A stretch of DNA of 64,000 nt from Draconibacterium orientale (GTDB lineage Bacteria > Bacteroidota > Bacteroidia > Bacteroidales > Prolixibacteraceae), in the NCBI RefSeq assembly GCF_000626635.1, contig NZ_CP007451.1:2232001-2296000 (forward strand), read 5' to 3'. The notes beneath the pieces are model-generated. The model worked only from the letters and a program-made list of their open reading frames with translations, was not told the DNA's origin and did not search any database. Shown piece after piece: positions 42,544 through 51,591 of this stretch (its first letter is position 1; every line of letters begins with the position of its first letter). The position numbers were made by a program, and so were the translations under genes.

Positions 42544-44076
42544 ATGGCTGATAATCAGAAGACTTTATTGATGATTCTCGATGGATGGGGAATCGGTGAC
42601 GGATCGAAAAGCGACATTGTAGCTACTGCTCCAACTCCTTTTATTGATTCGTTGATGGAAAAATACCCACACTCGCAATTGTTGGCAAGTGGAGAAAATG
42701 TTGGTTTGCCCGACGGGCAGATGGGAAACTCGGAAGTAGGTCACCTGAACATTGGTGCCGGAAGAGTTTTGTACCAGGACATGGTGAAAATTACACGTGC
42801 CATTAAAGACAAGTCGTTGTGGCAGCATCCGCAAATTTTAAAAGCGTACAACTACGCAAAAGACAATAAAAAGAAAGTTCATCTGATTGGCTTGATCGGC
42901 CCTGGTGGAGTTCATGCTTTAAGTTCGCACATGGTAGCGCTTTGTCAGATTGCTACCGACATGGGGCTGGAAGATGTTTTCATCCACGGTTTAACTGATG
43001 GGCGTGATACCGATCCGCGCTCAGGTTACGGTTTTATTGAAAACGACCTGAAAGCGCTGGAAGGAACAGTTGGAAAATTTGCTTCGTTGATTGGTCGTTA
43101 CTACGGAATGGACCGCGACAATAACTACGATCGTTTGAAATTAGCTTACGATTTATATACGCAAGGTAAAGGTGAAAAATCGACTGATATTCTGGCTTCA
43201 ATGAAAGCATCGTACGATGCCGGTGTAACCGACGAATTCCTGAAACCTGTAGTAATGGTTGACGAAGCCGGCGAACCACTGGCAAAAATCGAGGAAGATG
43301 ATGTGGTAATTTGCTTTAACTTCCGTACCGACCGTTTGCGTCAGACAACTATTGCATTTACCCAGGAAGACAAACATGAGTATGACATGCACACCATGAA
43401 CCTGCAATGGTATACCATGACAACTTACAAAGCCGATTTTAAGGGTGTTAACGTGATTTTCGAAAAAGAGAACGTTATCAACACCATGGGCGAGATTGTT
43501 GCAAAAGCGGGTAGAAAGCAAATCCGTATTGCTGAGACTGAAAAATACGCGCACGTAACTTTCTTCTTCAGCGGTGGCCGCGAGGCGGAATTTGATGGTG
43601 AAAGCCGAATTCTTATTCCTTCGCCAAAAGTTCCTACTTACGATCATCAGCCGGAAATGTCGGCTCCGGAAGTGGCAAAAGCAATTGTCCCAAAATTGGA
43701 AAACGGTGAGGCTGACTTTGTTTGTCTGAACTTTGCCAACGGCGATATGGTTGGTCATACCGGTGTTTACGAAGCGGTTTACAAAGCAGTTCAGGCGGTT
43801 GACGCTTGTGCGAAAGAAGTGGTTACTGCCGCTCAAAAAGGTGGTTACGATATCATGATTATTGCCGACCACGGTAATGCCGATAATGCGGTTAATGCCG
43901 ACGGATCGGAAAATACAGCACACTCGCTGAATCCGGTTCCTTGTATTTTTGTTACCGAAAAAGAAGGAATTACGTTGGATAACGGTATTTTGGCTGATGT
44001 TGCTCCAACGCTGTTAACCGATATGGGGCTTGAAGTTCCTGCTGAAATGACCGGTAAAAACCTTATTAAGAAATAA
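42544..44076 (+). CDS. gpmI: 2,3-bisphosphoglycerate-independent phosphoglycerate mutase
   Basis: A 510-residue glycolytic enzyme that interconverts 3- and 2-phosphoglycerate in the cytoplasm using two Mn2+. It has MILDGWGIGDGSKSD at the metal-binding start, the phospho-serine block MGNSEVGHLNIGAGR (about 60-74), and IIADHGNADN as the late metal site. Length is normal for GpmI. Monocistronic: own promoter upstream, hairpin terminator downstream. Confidence 0.97.
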   Translation: MADNQKTLLMILDGWGIGDGSKSDIVATAPTPFIDSLMEKYPHSQLLASGENVGLPDGQMGNSEVGHLNIGAGRVLYQDMVKITRAIKDKSLWQHPQILKAYNYAKDNKKKVHLIGLIGPGGVHALSSHMVALCQIATDMGLEDVFIHGLTDGRDTDPRSGYGFIENDLKALEGTVGKFASLIGRYYGMDRDNNYDRLKLAYDLYTQGKGEKSTDILASMKASYDAGVTDEFLKPVVMVDEAGEPLAKIEEDDVVICFNFRTDRLRQTTIAFTQEDKHEYDMHTMNLQWYTMTTYKADFKGVNVIFEKENVINTMGEIVAKAGRKQIRIAETEKYAHVTFFFSGGREAEFDGESRILIPSPKVPTYDHQPEMSAPEVAKAIVPKLENGEADFVCLNFANGDMVGHTGVYEAVYKAVQAVDACAKEVVTAAQKGGYDIMIIADHGNADNAVNADGSENTAHSLNPVPCIFVTEKEGITLDNGILADVAPTLLTDMGLEVPAEMTGKNLIKK

Positions 44077-44098
44077 GAATATACTTTATATAGAATTT

Positions 44099-44138
44099 CA
44101 AACCTTGCTTGTGTTACAAGTGAGGTTTGTTTTTTTAA
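44099..44138 (+). terminator. Terminator after gpmI
   Basis: CAAACCT / AGGTTTG arms with an inner CTTGT / ACAAG pair, followed by seven T. Confidence 0.8.
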
Positions 44139-44172
44139 TATTTGCAGACAATTAATTTTAAAATTTAAAGTA

Positions 44173-44748
44173 GTGATAGAAATTGGTCGTGCCATAGTAA
44201 GCCGTGATGTTTTTGAGAAACATTTTCTTTGTGATATATTAAAATGTAAAGGAGCTTGTTGTATTGAAGGCGACTCTGGTGCACCGCTTACCGATGAAGA
44301 GGCCATTCTTATTGAAAAAGATTATCATACTTTCGAAGACCTGCTTCCCGAAAAACACAAACGCGAGGTGGAAAAACAGGGTTTCTCGGTTATCGATAGC
44401 GATGGCGATTTAGTAACGCCACTTGTTGATAACCGTCAGTGTGTGTACTCTTACTATAATAAACAGGGCATTTTAAAATGTGCCATCGAAAAAGCGTATT
44501 TTGAAGGAAAGACTAAATTTCGTAAACCTATTTCCTGTCACTTGTTTCCCATCCGTATCACCGAATACAAACGTTTTGATGCCGTAAACTACCAGGAGCT
44601 CGATATTTGTAAGCCTGGCCGTAAGTGTGGTGCAGCCGAAAAACTTCCGCTGTATAAATTCCTGAAAGAGCCGCTTATTGCAAAATATGGTGCCGAGTGG
44701 TACAAAGAGCTTGAAATTGCAGCCGACTATATTCTGTCCGGGAAATAA
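44173..44748 (+). CDS. DUF3109-family Cys-rich protein
   Basis: A 191-residue cytoplasmic protein starting at GTG. Cysteines cluster as LCDILKCKGACCIEG (C20, C25, C29, C30), then SCHLFPIR and DICKPGRKCG, a pattern like YkgJ-type proteins that may hold zinc or an Fe-S cluster. This is my recollection of DUF3109; its function is unknown. It follows gpmI but the hairpin at 44099 separates them. Confidence 0.85.
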   Translation: MIEIGRAIVSRDVFEKHFLCDILKCKGACCIEGDSGAPLTDEEAILIEKDYHTFEDLLPEKHKREVEKQGFSVIDSDGDLVTPLVDNRQCVYSYYNKQGILKCAIEKAYFEGKTKFRKPISCHLFPIRITEYKRFDAVNYQELDICKPGRKCGAAEKLPLYKFLKEPLIAKYGAEWYKELEIAADYILSGK

Positions 44749-44793
44749 CCTGGTTTGAAGCAAAATTCCCATTTATTTTTACCCAGTTTTAAT

Positions 44794-44848
44794 TGTCCCA
44801 AAATGCAGATGTGTCCCAGAAATTAAAATAGTGTCCCGTTATGGGATG
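44794..44848 (+). promoter_or_regulatory. Three TGTCCC repeats: candidate enhancer
   Basis: TGTCCC occurs at 44794, 44812 and 44832 (spacings 18 and 20), the third inside the palindrome TCCC-GTTAT-GGGA (44834-44846). They lie about 98-136 bases upstream of the predicted start at 44930, where sigma54 activators usually bind. Confidence 0.4.
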
Positions 44849-44903
44849 TGAATTGATTTTGGCACGAAGTTTAAGTCGTTGAAAATCAGAGTTTGGCATG
44901 TTT

Positions 44904-44918
44904 TGGCATTAGTGTTGT
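44904..44918 (+). promoter_or_regulatory. Sigma54-like promoter of the first subunit gene
   Basis: TGGCATTAGTGTTGT has the -24 TGGCA and TTGT 5 bases past position 6 (consensus TTGC). Start predicted near 44930, where the hairpin GTATCC / GGATAC (44931-44951) begins. Confidence 0.45.
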
Positions 44919-44930
44919 TTATTAAGAAGC

Positions 44931-44951
44931 GTATCCGACCCTAAAGGATAC
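44931..44951 (+). promoter_or_regulatory. 5'-leader hairpin of the first subunit mRNA
   Basis: GTATCC-N9-GGATAC forms a 6-base stem starting at the predicted transcript end. Such 5' hairpins often protect abundant mRNAs. Confidence 0.4.
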
Positions 44952-44999
44952 AACAGCTTTTTGAAGAAAAAATTACAAACAAATAAACAACACAACATC

Positions 45000-45581
45000 A
45001 TGAAAAAAGTAACATTTTTATTAGTAGCAGTATTAGTTTTCGGAGTAGCAAACATTGTAAAAGCGCAAGACACAGATGAGGCAAGTCACTCATTCGGAGT
45101 AAAAATTAATCCTACCGCATTGGTTGATATTGAAGGAGTAACTGCTTTTACTTTAGAACCTGTTGTAGGAACTGAAGCAGGTGCTCAGCCGTTTAGTTTT
45201 GAAGGAGTTAAAAATGACGCACACTGGCTGAATTATACTTCAGTAAAAGATGCCGACAATGAAACTCGTAGTATTACTGCAGAATTGTCATACGAAGGAA
45301 CAACACTTCCGGCAGGAATGAGTATTGTATTAACTCCTGATGCGGCAACAAGTGGAGGTAATGGAAACAAAGGAACTGTAAATGAAACCGCAATTACTTT
45401 AGATCAGAATGCAGAAGGAGGTCACACTATTGTAAGCGGCATTGGAAGCTGTTATACGGGTAATGGAACAAATGCAGGCGTAAACCTGGTTTATTCGCTG
45501 AAATTGAATGAAAATAATTTCGGCACCATTGAGGCTGATACATATACGGCAACAGTAACATATACGATTTCAGATTTATAA
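45000..45581 (+). CDS. Secreted subunit-like protein A (possible major subunit)
   Basis: A 193-residue protein with signal peptide MKKVTFLLVAVLVFGVANIVKA, then a beta-rich mature part. It shares five blocks with the proteins at 45871 and 50442: a start block INPTALVDIE, WLNYTS, IGSCYTG, LVYSLKL and the C-terminal TVTYTISDL. The last block looks like a terminal beta strand, as in subunits joined by strand exchange. The frame runs upstream to a TTG at 44961, but that is a weak start; ATG 45000 begins the signal peptide. Its own promoter and terminator suggest high, separate expression. No database family recognised. Confidence 0.78.
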   Translation: MKKVTFLLVAVLVFGVANIVKAQDTDEASHSFGVKINPTALVDIEGVTAFTLEPVVGTEAGAQPFSFEGVKNDAHWLNYTSVKDADNETRSITAELSYEGTTLPAGMSIVLTPDAATSGGNGNKGTVNETAITLDQNAEGGHTIVSGIGSCYTGNGTNAGVNLVYSLKLNENNFGTIEADTYTATVTYTISDL

Positions 45582-45617
45582 AGATAAAGAGATAAAAAAT
45601 AAGGGAACAGTGGGGAG

Positions 45618-45652
45618 CCGTCTCAAATTAAGTTTAGAGGCGGTTTTTTTTA
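45618..45652 (+). terminator. Terminator after subunit A
   Basis: CCGTCTC / GAGGCGG stem (one G-T pair) followed by nine T. It isolates this gene from the rest of the cluster. Confidence 0.8.
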
Positions 45653-45838
45653 TGTTGTTCGTTGCTAATAGAATAAAGTCTGCTTCCGGATCTGTATCGC
45701 AAAACAGGATTAGATTGCGAAAAAAAAATGGAAATGTTTTCTTTGGCTGACTCTTCTCAGAAAAAGAGAGGTTTATTTTAGGCAATTTAAAGGAGAATTA
45801 TCAGGTCGGTAAATTGTGCGAAAGCAAATATTATGTTC

Positions 45839-45846
45839 TAACTTTA
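45839..45846 (+). promoter_or_regulatory. -7-like box for subunit B and the downstream cluster
   Basis: TAACTTTA, one base from TAnnTTTG, with TTG at 45814-45816. Start near 45853, before ATG 45871. Confidence 0.4.
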
Positions 45847-45870
45847 GTGTGCTTAAAACAATAACAGCAC

Positions 45871-46434
45871 ATGAAGTTTCTATCGAAAATAATAATTGTT
45901 GGCATATTAGGCTTAATAACACTTAATAGTTTCGCACAAAATAGTGCTAAGCACAATATTGATATTCGAATTCCAGAAGTTGCTCTTTTAGGTTTGGTTG
46001 CCGATAATAGTAATGTAACCCGGATACATACAAAATCAAATAATGTTGCTGAAAATAGTGTTTCGTTCGCTGATGAAACTGATGTGAATTCAGTCTGGAT
46101 TAATTATTCGTCAGTAAAAAAAACACAGTCTGCTCCTCGTAGAATTACCGCATTTGTTCAGGGAGATATTCCTGAAGGTATTCAGCTAAAAGTTTCGGCA
46201 TCGGCAGCATCTCCGAATGGAAAAGGAGAATTGGGCCAGTCCAAAGGGAGTACGGTTCTTGGAGAACAACCAACAGAAATTATTGGTGATATCGGAAGTT
46301 GCTATACAGGGCAGGGCGTTCAACACGGTCACAATCTGGTTTATAGTTTAGCTATTGATGAAACGGAAGTTGAACTGGTAGCTTTGAACAATGAAAATGT
46401 TACTTTTAATATTGTATATACATTAGCCGATTAG
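45871..46434 (+). CDS. Secreted subunit-like protein B
   Basis: A 187-residue protein with signal peptide MKFLSKIIIVGILGLITLNSFA. It is a paralogue of A and C: IRIPEVALLGL at the start of the mature chain, VWINYSS, IGSCYTGQG, NLVYSLAI and the C-terminal FNIVYTLAD. One Cys is present in the mature part, at the same place as in A. It is first in the run of genes with the chaperone-like and usher-like genes, 75 bases before the former. Confidence 0.75.
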   Translation: MKFLSKIIIVGILGLITLNSFAQNSAKHNIDIRIPEVALLGLVADNSNVTRIHTKSNNVAENSVSFADETDVNSVWINYSSVKKTQSAPRRITAFVQGDIPEGIQLKVSASAASPNGKGELGQSKGSTVLGEQPTEIIGDIGSCYTGQGVQHGHNLVYSLAIDETEVELVALNNENVTFNIVYTLAD

Positions 46435-46509
46435 AAAACGAAACGCTTATTCTTTAGAAATTGATATTTTTACCTCAATATTTACCATAAATAATTTAAT
46501 ATACGAACA

Positions 46510-47313
46510 ATGTTTAATAGCCGAGGAATTTTAAAGTTTGTTTTCTTTTCGTTTATACTTCTTTTTTGTGGTTTTAATTCGTTTGGGAATATTGTTGTAT
46601 TAAATGGGCTAACGCACGAAAAGAATGCAAATCCGGGCGAAACCTATCGAACCCAAATCGAGATACATAATATGTCGGATGAAGCAAAAAGTGTAAGAAT
46701 ATACTCCAGAGATTACTATTACTCTCACATCGGTGAAACACGACACGATGCCCCGGGAACAATGGACAGGTCAAATGCGAATTGGATAACTTACCAGCCG
46801 GAATTATTAAACCTTGGATCTGATGAAAAAGCAGTTGTAAATGTAGAAGTGCAAGTGCCTGAAAGCAACGATCTGTCTGGCTCGTACTGGAGTGTGATAA
46901 TGGTTGAGGGAGTAGTGCCGCCGGATACAAGCAATACAGTTGGCGTATCGATTAGAACAGCAATACGTTATGCGGTGCAGGTTATTACTAATGTGGGGGG
47001 AGAAGGTATTCGCGATCTGACTTTTCAGGGATTGGAGTTGTCCAAAAATGAGAATGAAAACATGATAGGTGTGGTTGTGCAAAATAGCGGCGAAGTGTTG
47101 TTGAAACCGGAAATGTCGCTCGAATTGTTTGATGAAGAAGGAAATTCAGTAGCTACACTTAAGGCCGATAGAAGAAAAACATTGCCTGGCACATCCATAA
47201 AAATTACAATTCTGCTGGAAGGAATAAAACCGGGAGTTTATAACGGTGTTTTGGTTGCTGATTGTGGCGATGATAGTATTTATGGAACAAATGTTTCGTT
47301 TGAACTGCTTTAA
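46510..47313 (+). CDS. Periplasmic chaperone-like protein with two Ig-type domains
   Basis: A 267-residue exported protein with the signal peptide ending FCGFNSFG. Residues 27-140 form an Ig-like domain (NPGETYRTQIEIHNMS, then NLGSDEKAVVNVEVQVPES), and 160-267 a second one (FQGLELSKNENENMIGVVVQNSGEVLLKP). This recalls both PapD pilus chaperones and the DUF916 proteins that partner WxL proteins in Gram-positive bacteria; the long-loop motif SGSYWSVIMVEG is nearer DUF916. I cannot decide between them. Its place between the subunit genes and the usher-like gene supports a subunit-handling role (inference). Confidence 0.6.
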   Translation: MFNSRGILKFVFFSFILLFCGFNSFGNIVVLNGLTHEKNANPGETYRTQIEIHNMSDEAKSVRIYSRDYYYSHIGETRHDAPGTMDRSNANWITYQPELLNLGSDEKAVVNVEVQVPESNDLSGSYWSVIMVEGVVPPDTSNTVGVSIRTAIRYAVQVITNVGGEGIRDLTFQGLELSKNENENMIGVVVQNSGEVLLKPEMSLELFDEEGNSVATLKADRRKTLPGTSIKITILLEGIKPGVYNGVLVADCGDDSIYGTNVSFELL

Positions 47314-47420
47314 TGAAACGGGTATGACAAGTCATTTCACACATAAGCAAATGATTTTTCCGAAGCGTTGGGGCATGCGAGTTTCATCTGTTGCCATAAT
47401 AAATAGATGATTCTTAACAG

Positions 47421-50396
47421 ATGAGAAAGGAGATATTTCTTTTTACGTTTTTTTTATTCATCATAAACTCTGTTGTAAGCGGACAGAACACTCCTGTAGA
47501 AATAAAAATTTTAAAAGAAGGGTTGAAGGTCAATCCAACCCAGGTGGTGAATTTCCCGGTCATTGTAAAAAATACTGGCGACGAAGAACAAGCTATTGAG
47601 CTTACCTTAAATCTTCCTGAGGGGTGGAAAGCAATACTTCAGAAACAGGCAGCGAAGTTAACAGCAGGTGATAAGAAATTATTATTGTTTTCTTTTCAGG
47701 TGCCTGCAATGGCTCCACAAAAAGCATTTCCTGTTAATGTGAGTTTAAGTAGTCTTTCGCAGTCGCAAACCAATGCAATTTCCGAAACAACAATCGATGT
47801 ACAAGAACGAGAAGACGTTTCGGTAATGTTGGTTTCTTCCGGCAAATATGTGATGGCTGGCGAGAATTTGCATGCCACATTCAGAATTCAGAATAACGGT
47901 AATGTTGCTAAGAATGTCTACCTGGAATCAACAAACTGCGAGATAGAAGGCAGTAAGGAAATTGAAGTTGCGCCGGGAGAATCCAAAGAATTTTCAGCTG
48001 TTTTGGCAACTAATCCTGAACTGGGAGCAACACACAAAAATTATTTATCGGTTAAAGCTGTTTCTGGTAATACGGTTTACGGAAGTGCTTTTCATTCCTT
48101 TGTGGTTTATCCCCAAAAAGATTATAAAAGAGATCCTTTCTTTAGATTTCCGGTAACTGTTTCATCGGCTTATCTGTTTACCAATCAGGATGATGAGCCG
48201 ATGTCGGGATATCAGTTTGAGGTAGCAGGAGCAGGAGCTTTGGAACCATCCGGAAAACACCAACTTGAATTTTTGGCACGTGGCCCCAATAATAATAAGT
48301 TTAACTACATGGGCTTGTATGATCAGTACTATGTTGCGTATCAGAATCCCAATCTGAAGCTTACACTCGGAGACCGAACTTATCAGTTTACCCCATTAAC
48401 CGAATCATCGCGATTTGGAACAGGCGCTGAGGCTCGCATACAGTTTAATAATGGTTTCCGGATTGGTGCTCTTTATGTGAAACCTCGTTTTTACGAATCG
48501 ATAGATTATGAATATGCAGGTGTTGTAGGTTATAAATTTAACAAATATAGTCTGATTGATTTCTATTATATAGGTAAACAAATGTCGCTGCTGCCTGATA
48601 TGATTCAAATGGCGAGTGTAAACACAAAAATCAAACCCTTTGCAAATACTTCTCTCGATTTGGAGTATTCGCGTGGGTATTATAATGGAGAGTCTGACGA
48701 TGCGTATCGGGCAAACCTGAACAGCCGGTTTTCCATTTTCAGAATTGTGGGGAATTATTATAATACAGGCGAAAATTATCCCGGTTATTTTAATAACTCA
48801 AAGTTTTATTCTGCAAATGTATCAGCCCGAATCACAAAAAAAATAGATTTTAGCGTATACGCAAAAGAAGACTTTCAGAATGCTCAGCTCGATACATTTT
48901 TTACAACGGCACCGTATTCCCGATCTTATCAAACCAGCTTGAATTTTAAAGTTGCGCGAGATATCTCGTGGCGTTTCTACTGGCGGAATTACGAACGAAA
49001 AGATCGTTTAGATAAAGATAAGTTTCATTATAAAACGCGTTCGTTAAATACACAATTTAATCATCGTTATAAATTTTTGAGTTATGATTTGTATGGCGAA
49101 TATGGAAAGACTGAAAATTTGCAAGCCGGAGAGACAAATAACCAGCAAAAAACTTACCGCTTTTCTTCGAACGTATTTTTTAGGATAAACCGGGTGCACT
49201 CCGTCCAGTTGTTCGGAAGTTTATCGAATGTAAATAGTTTTATTACCGACGATCAACGTACTTTTACCTTTGGTGGTTCGGCCCGTAGCAGGATTACAAG
49301 GAATTTGCAAGCCAGTTTGTATTTACAGAATTACTACGATATTGACCGGTATTACCAGAATCGAAATTTAATGCGGTTCAATTTTGAATACCGATTTCTT
49401 AAAAAGCATAAAATAACAGCAAATAGTTACTACACCCTGTTCCGAACTGAAACAGAAAATCCAACTTTGACGTTGTCAGTCGGGTATGCTTACCAGATGG
49501 GAATTCCGCTAAAAAGGACTGAGGAAGTTGGAGAATTAAAAGGGTATATAACTGATAATCGAGGGAATCCGGTTGAAGGAATGGTATTGAATATGTTGTC
49601 GGAAACTGCGCTGACAGACGAAAACGGACAGTTTTATTTTGCCTCGCTTCCGGTTGGTCGGCATCTTTTGTTTATTGATAAATCAAAATTAGCAATAAAT
49701 GAAGTTACCAATATTCCGATGCCATTGGAAGTTGACATTGTTGGCGAAAAGGAGACTACAATTAATTTTGAAATAGCGCCCGGAGCACGTTTAACAGGTA
49801 AATTTCTATCGGACGAAAGTGAGTTGCCCGGAACAATTGTAATTGAACTAAAAAGCGAGTTTGATAATTTACGGATTTCGACAAAAAACGATGGTAGTTT
49901 TTCTTTTCCGGTTCTTCGGCCGGGTAACTACCTGTTAAAAGTTTACGAAGCTACCTTGCCTAATAATTATTCGTTGAGTAAAACGGAATATGCATTGGAA
50001 TTGGAGAATGAACAGGAATTTGAATTGAAAATTCAGTTGGAGAAGAAAAAGAGGAATATTATTTTCAAATCGCAAGGTTTTATTCTTACGCCCGAAGTTA
50101 AACCTGTGAGTGAGAATAGGGTGCAAGCAAAAGCTGAAGTGGTTAAAAAGCTTCCTGAAACTAAATTTTATTCGGTGCAGATAGGTGCTTTTAAGCAAAA
50201 AAAGAAGAGAACATCGGCATATTTCGAAGAGCGAGTATTTGATTTTGAAAGACAAACTGATAACTTTCACAAATATTTTATTGGCGTTTTTGCCAATAAG
50301 CAGGAGGCGTTACAACTAAAAAGAGAACTGGAGAAGATTTATAAAAATCCTTTTGTCGTTTCAATTGATGGGGATGTTATTTTGCCAGAAAGATAA
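47421..50396 (+). CDS. Usher-like outer-membrane protein with NEW3, barrel, CnaB and SPOR domains
   Basis: A 991-residue exported protein. Signal 1-22 (VVSGQ cut). Residues 25-230 are two NEW3-like Ig domains (VNFPVIVKNTGDEEQAIEL). Residues about 238-695 are a long run of alternating Tyr/Phe/Asn strands, i.e. a large outer-membrane barrel. Two CnaB/carboxypeptidase-regulatory folds follow (about 703-785 and 786-870). After a Lys-rich linker the chain ends in a SPOR domain (about 915-991, FYSVQIGAFKQKKKR), a fold that binds peptidoglycan glycan. The size and neighbours suggest an export channel for the subunits, but no usher plug or middle domain is recognised. Confidence 0.7.
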   Translation: MRKEIFLFTFFLFIINSVVSGQNTPVEIKILKEGLKVNPTQVVNFPVIVKNTGDEEQAIELTLNLPEGWKAILQKQAAKLTAGDKKLLLFSFQVPAMAPQKAFPVNVSLSSLSQSQTNAISETTIDVQEREDVSVMLVSSGKYVMAGENLHATFRIQNNGNVAKNVYLESTNCEIEGSKEIEVAPGESKEFSAVLATNPELGATHKNYLSVKAVSGNTVYGSAFHSFVVYPQKDYKRDPFFRFPVTVSSAYLFTNQDDEPMSGYQFEVAGAGALEPSGKHQLEFLARGPNNNKFNYMGLYDQYYVAYQNPNLKLTLGDRTYQFTPLTESSRFGTGAEARIQFNNGFRIGALYVKPRFYESIDYEYAGVVGYKFNKYSLIDFYYIGKQMSLLPDMIQMASVNTKIKPFANTSLDLEYSRGYYNGESDDAYRANLNSRFSIFRIVGNYYNTGENYPGYFNNSKFYSANVSARITKKIDFSVYAKEDFQNAQLDTFFTTAPYSRSYQTSLNFKVARDISWRFYWRNYERKDRLDKDKFHYKTRSLNTQFNHRYKFLSYDLYGEYGKTENLQAGETNNQQKTYRFSSNVFFRINRVHSVQLFGSLSNVNSFITDDQRTFTFGGSARSRITRNLQASLYLQNYYDIDRYYQNRNLMRFNFEYRFLKKHKITANSYYTLFRTETENPTLTLSVGYAYQMGIPLKRTEEVGELKGYITDNRGNPVEGMVLNMLSETALTDENGQFYFASLPVGRHLLFIDKSKLAINEVTNIPMPLEVDIVGEKETTINFEIAPGARLTGKFLSDESELPGTIVIELKSEFDNLRISTKNDGSFSFPVLRPGNYLLKVYEATLPNNYSLSKTEYALELENEQEFELKIQLEKKKRNIIFKSQGFILTPEVKPVSENRVQAKAEVVKKLPETKFYSVQIGAFKQKKKRTSAYFEERVFDFERQTDNFHKYFIGVFANKQEALQLKRELEKIYKNPFVVSIDGDVILPER

Positions 50397-50441
50397 TTTG
50401 ATGTAATGAAAGTTTACTTGAAAATATACAATTATAAACAG

Positions 50442-50999
50442 ATGAGAATTAGCAGCTACATAATTTTTGTTGCATTTTGTTTTTTGTGTTTGGGAAAAGT
50501 GCAGGGGCAGAATGCAACTGCAAATATCCGGTTTAGTATTCCCGAAGTTGCTCTTATTGATATTGAGCCCGGTGTTGATAATACTGTGCATTTTTCAGTA
50601 AGTTCAACAACCGAGTCGGGCGAGGCACCCGAGGTAACCGAGATATCCTCGAAATCTTTATGGATAAATTATACTTCGGCTCAACTCGATAATTCAGATG
50701 CACGTAGTGTTTATGCTGAAATTACCAGTGGCGGGCTTCCCAACGGACTTGAATTGGAGGTTGAAGCTTCAGTATATAAGGGAATAGGAAAAGGTAATAT
50801 GCTTGGTACTAAAGAAGGCAAAATTGTTTTGTCGCAATCGCCGCAAAGGATTATTTCAAACATAAAAAACTGTTTTACCGGCGATGGAGAAGGCAATGGT
50901 CACGAGTTGACTTATACACTTAAAATTGCAGATTATTCTGAAATAGAATCTACTGACGATACTTATTTTGTTGTTATGTACACTTTAAGCGATAACTAG
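50442..50999 (+). CDS. Secreted subunit-like protein C
   Basis: A 185-residue paralogue of A and B. Signal peptide MRISSYIIFVAFCFLCLGKV. Mature blocks: FSIPEVALIDIEPG, LWINYTS, KNCFTGDGEGNG, LTYTLKIA and the C-terminal VVMYTLSDN. The frame extends 12 codons upstream, but ATG 50442 starts at the signal peptide and shares the context AACAGATGAGA with the usher-like gene. It lies 45 bases after that gene and 2 bases before subunit-like D, so translation is probably coupled. Confidence 0.75.
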   Translation: MRISSYIIFVAFCFLCLGKVQGQNATANIRFSIPEVALIDIEPGVDNTVHFSVSSTTESGEAPEVTEISSKSLWINYTSAQLDNSDARSVYAEITSGGLPNGLELEVEASVYKGIGKGNMLGTKEGKIVLSQSPQRIISNIKNCFTGDGEGNGHELTYTLKIADYSEIESTDDTYFVVMYTLSDN

Positions 51000-51001
51000 T
51001 T

Positions 51002-51526
51002 ATGAGTAAGTTACTGTTAATAATAATAGGTCTGATAGCTGCACCATTTGTTTATGGGCAGAATTTTAATGTCACAGTGTCGGGTTATGTCGATTTTGGA
51101 GATGGATTAACTTTGGTTGGCGAGGCAGGTAGTGATTTTTCCACTGTGCTGGAATCGCAGTCAGATCTTGGCCTGACAGTTGCTTATAGTTCAGGTTCAG
51201 TTCTTGCTTATTTATTCAATCCGGACCGTCCGTGGAAACTAACGGTGGGAATGACTGGGTCTTCAGACTGGGATTCGGATGTACTACAATTGGAGATGAA
51301 AAGAAACGTATCATCGGGCTCACTAATTTATGGGTGGTTTGCCAGGCCCAAGTATATTGCAGGTTTCGAAAATTACGAAACACTTACAGCAGGAATTAAT
51401 AGCGAAATTTATGGACGGCATGGTATTCAGGATATTCAGTTTAATTTCCGGATTAAAGGGGCTTCTGTAGTGTTAGGCGCTAAAGATTTTGAAACAGATG
51501 TAGTTTTTACTGTCTATGATAACTAA
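51002..51526 (+). CDS. Secreted subunit-like protein D, divergent
   Basis: A 174-residue protein with the signal peptide ending PFVYGQ. The mature part is beta-rich (FNVTVSGYVDFGDGLTLVG) and ends VVFTVYDN, like the terminal strand of subunits A-C, but it lacks the WINYTS and CYTG blocks. It could be a tip or anchor subunit (inference). It starts 2 bases after the C stop. No Cys is present. Confidence 0.65.
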   Translation: MSKLLLIIIGLIAAPFVYGQNFNVTVSGYVDFGDGLTLVGEAGSDFSTVLESQSDLGLTVAYSSGSVLAYLFNPDRPWKLTVGMTGSSDWDSDVLQLEMKRNVSSGSLIYGWFARPKYIAGFENYETLTAGINSEIYGRHGIQDIQFNFRIKGASVVLGAKDFETDVVFTVYDN

Positions 51527-51591
51527 CTTTAATAGCTGAAAATATTCCAGACAGAATCCGGGTGTAATATTTTTAAAAAAGTACTGAGTAC

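Noticed and set aside
44860-44874. A second TGGCACG element upstream of subunit A
   Set aside because: It has a perfect -24 half but reads TTAA, not TTGC, at -12, so the 44904 element is better.
44961-44999. TTG as the start of subunit A
   Set aside because: It would add a 13-residue charged tail before the signal peptide; ATG 45000 gives a normal one.
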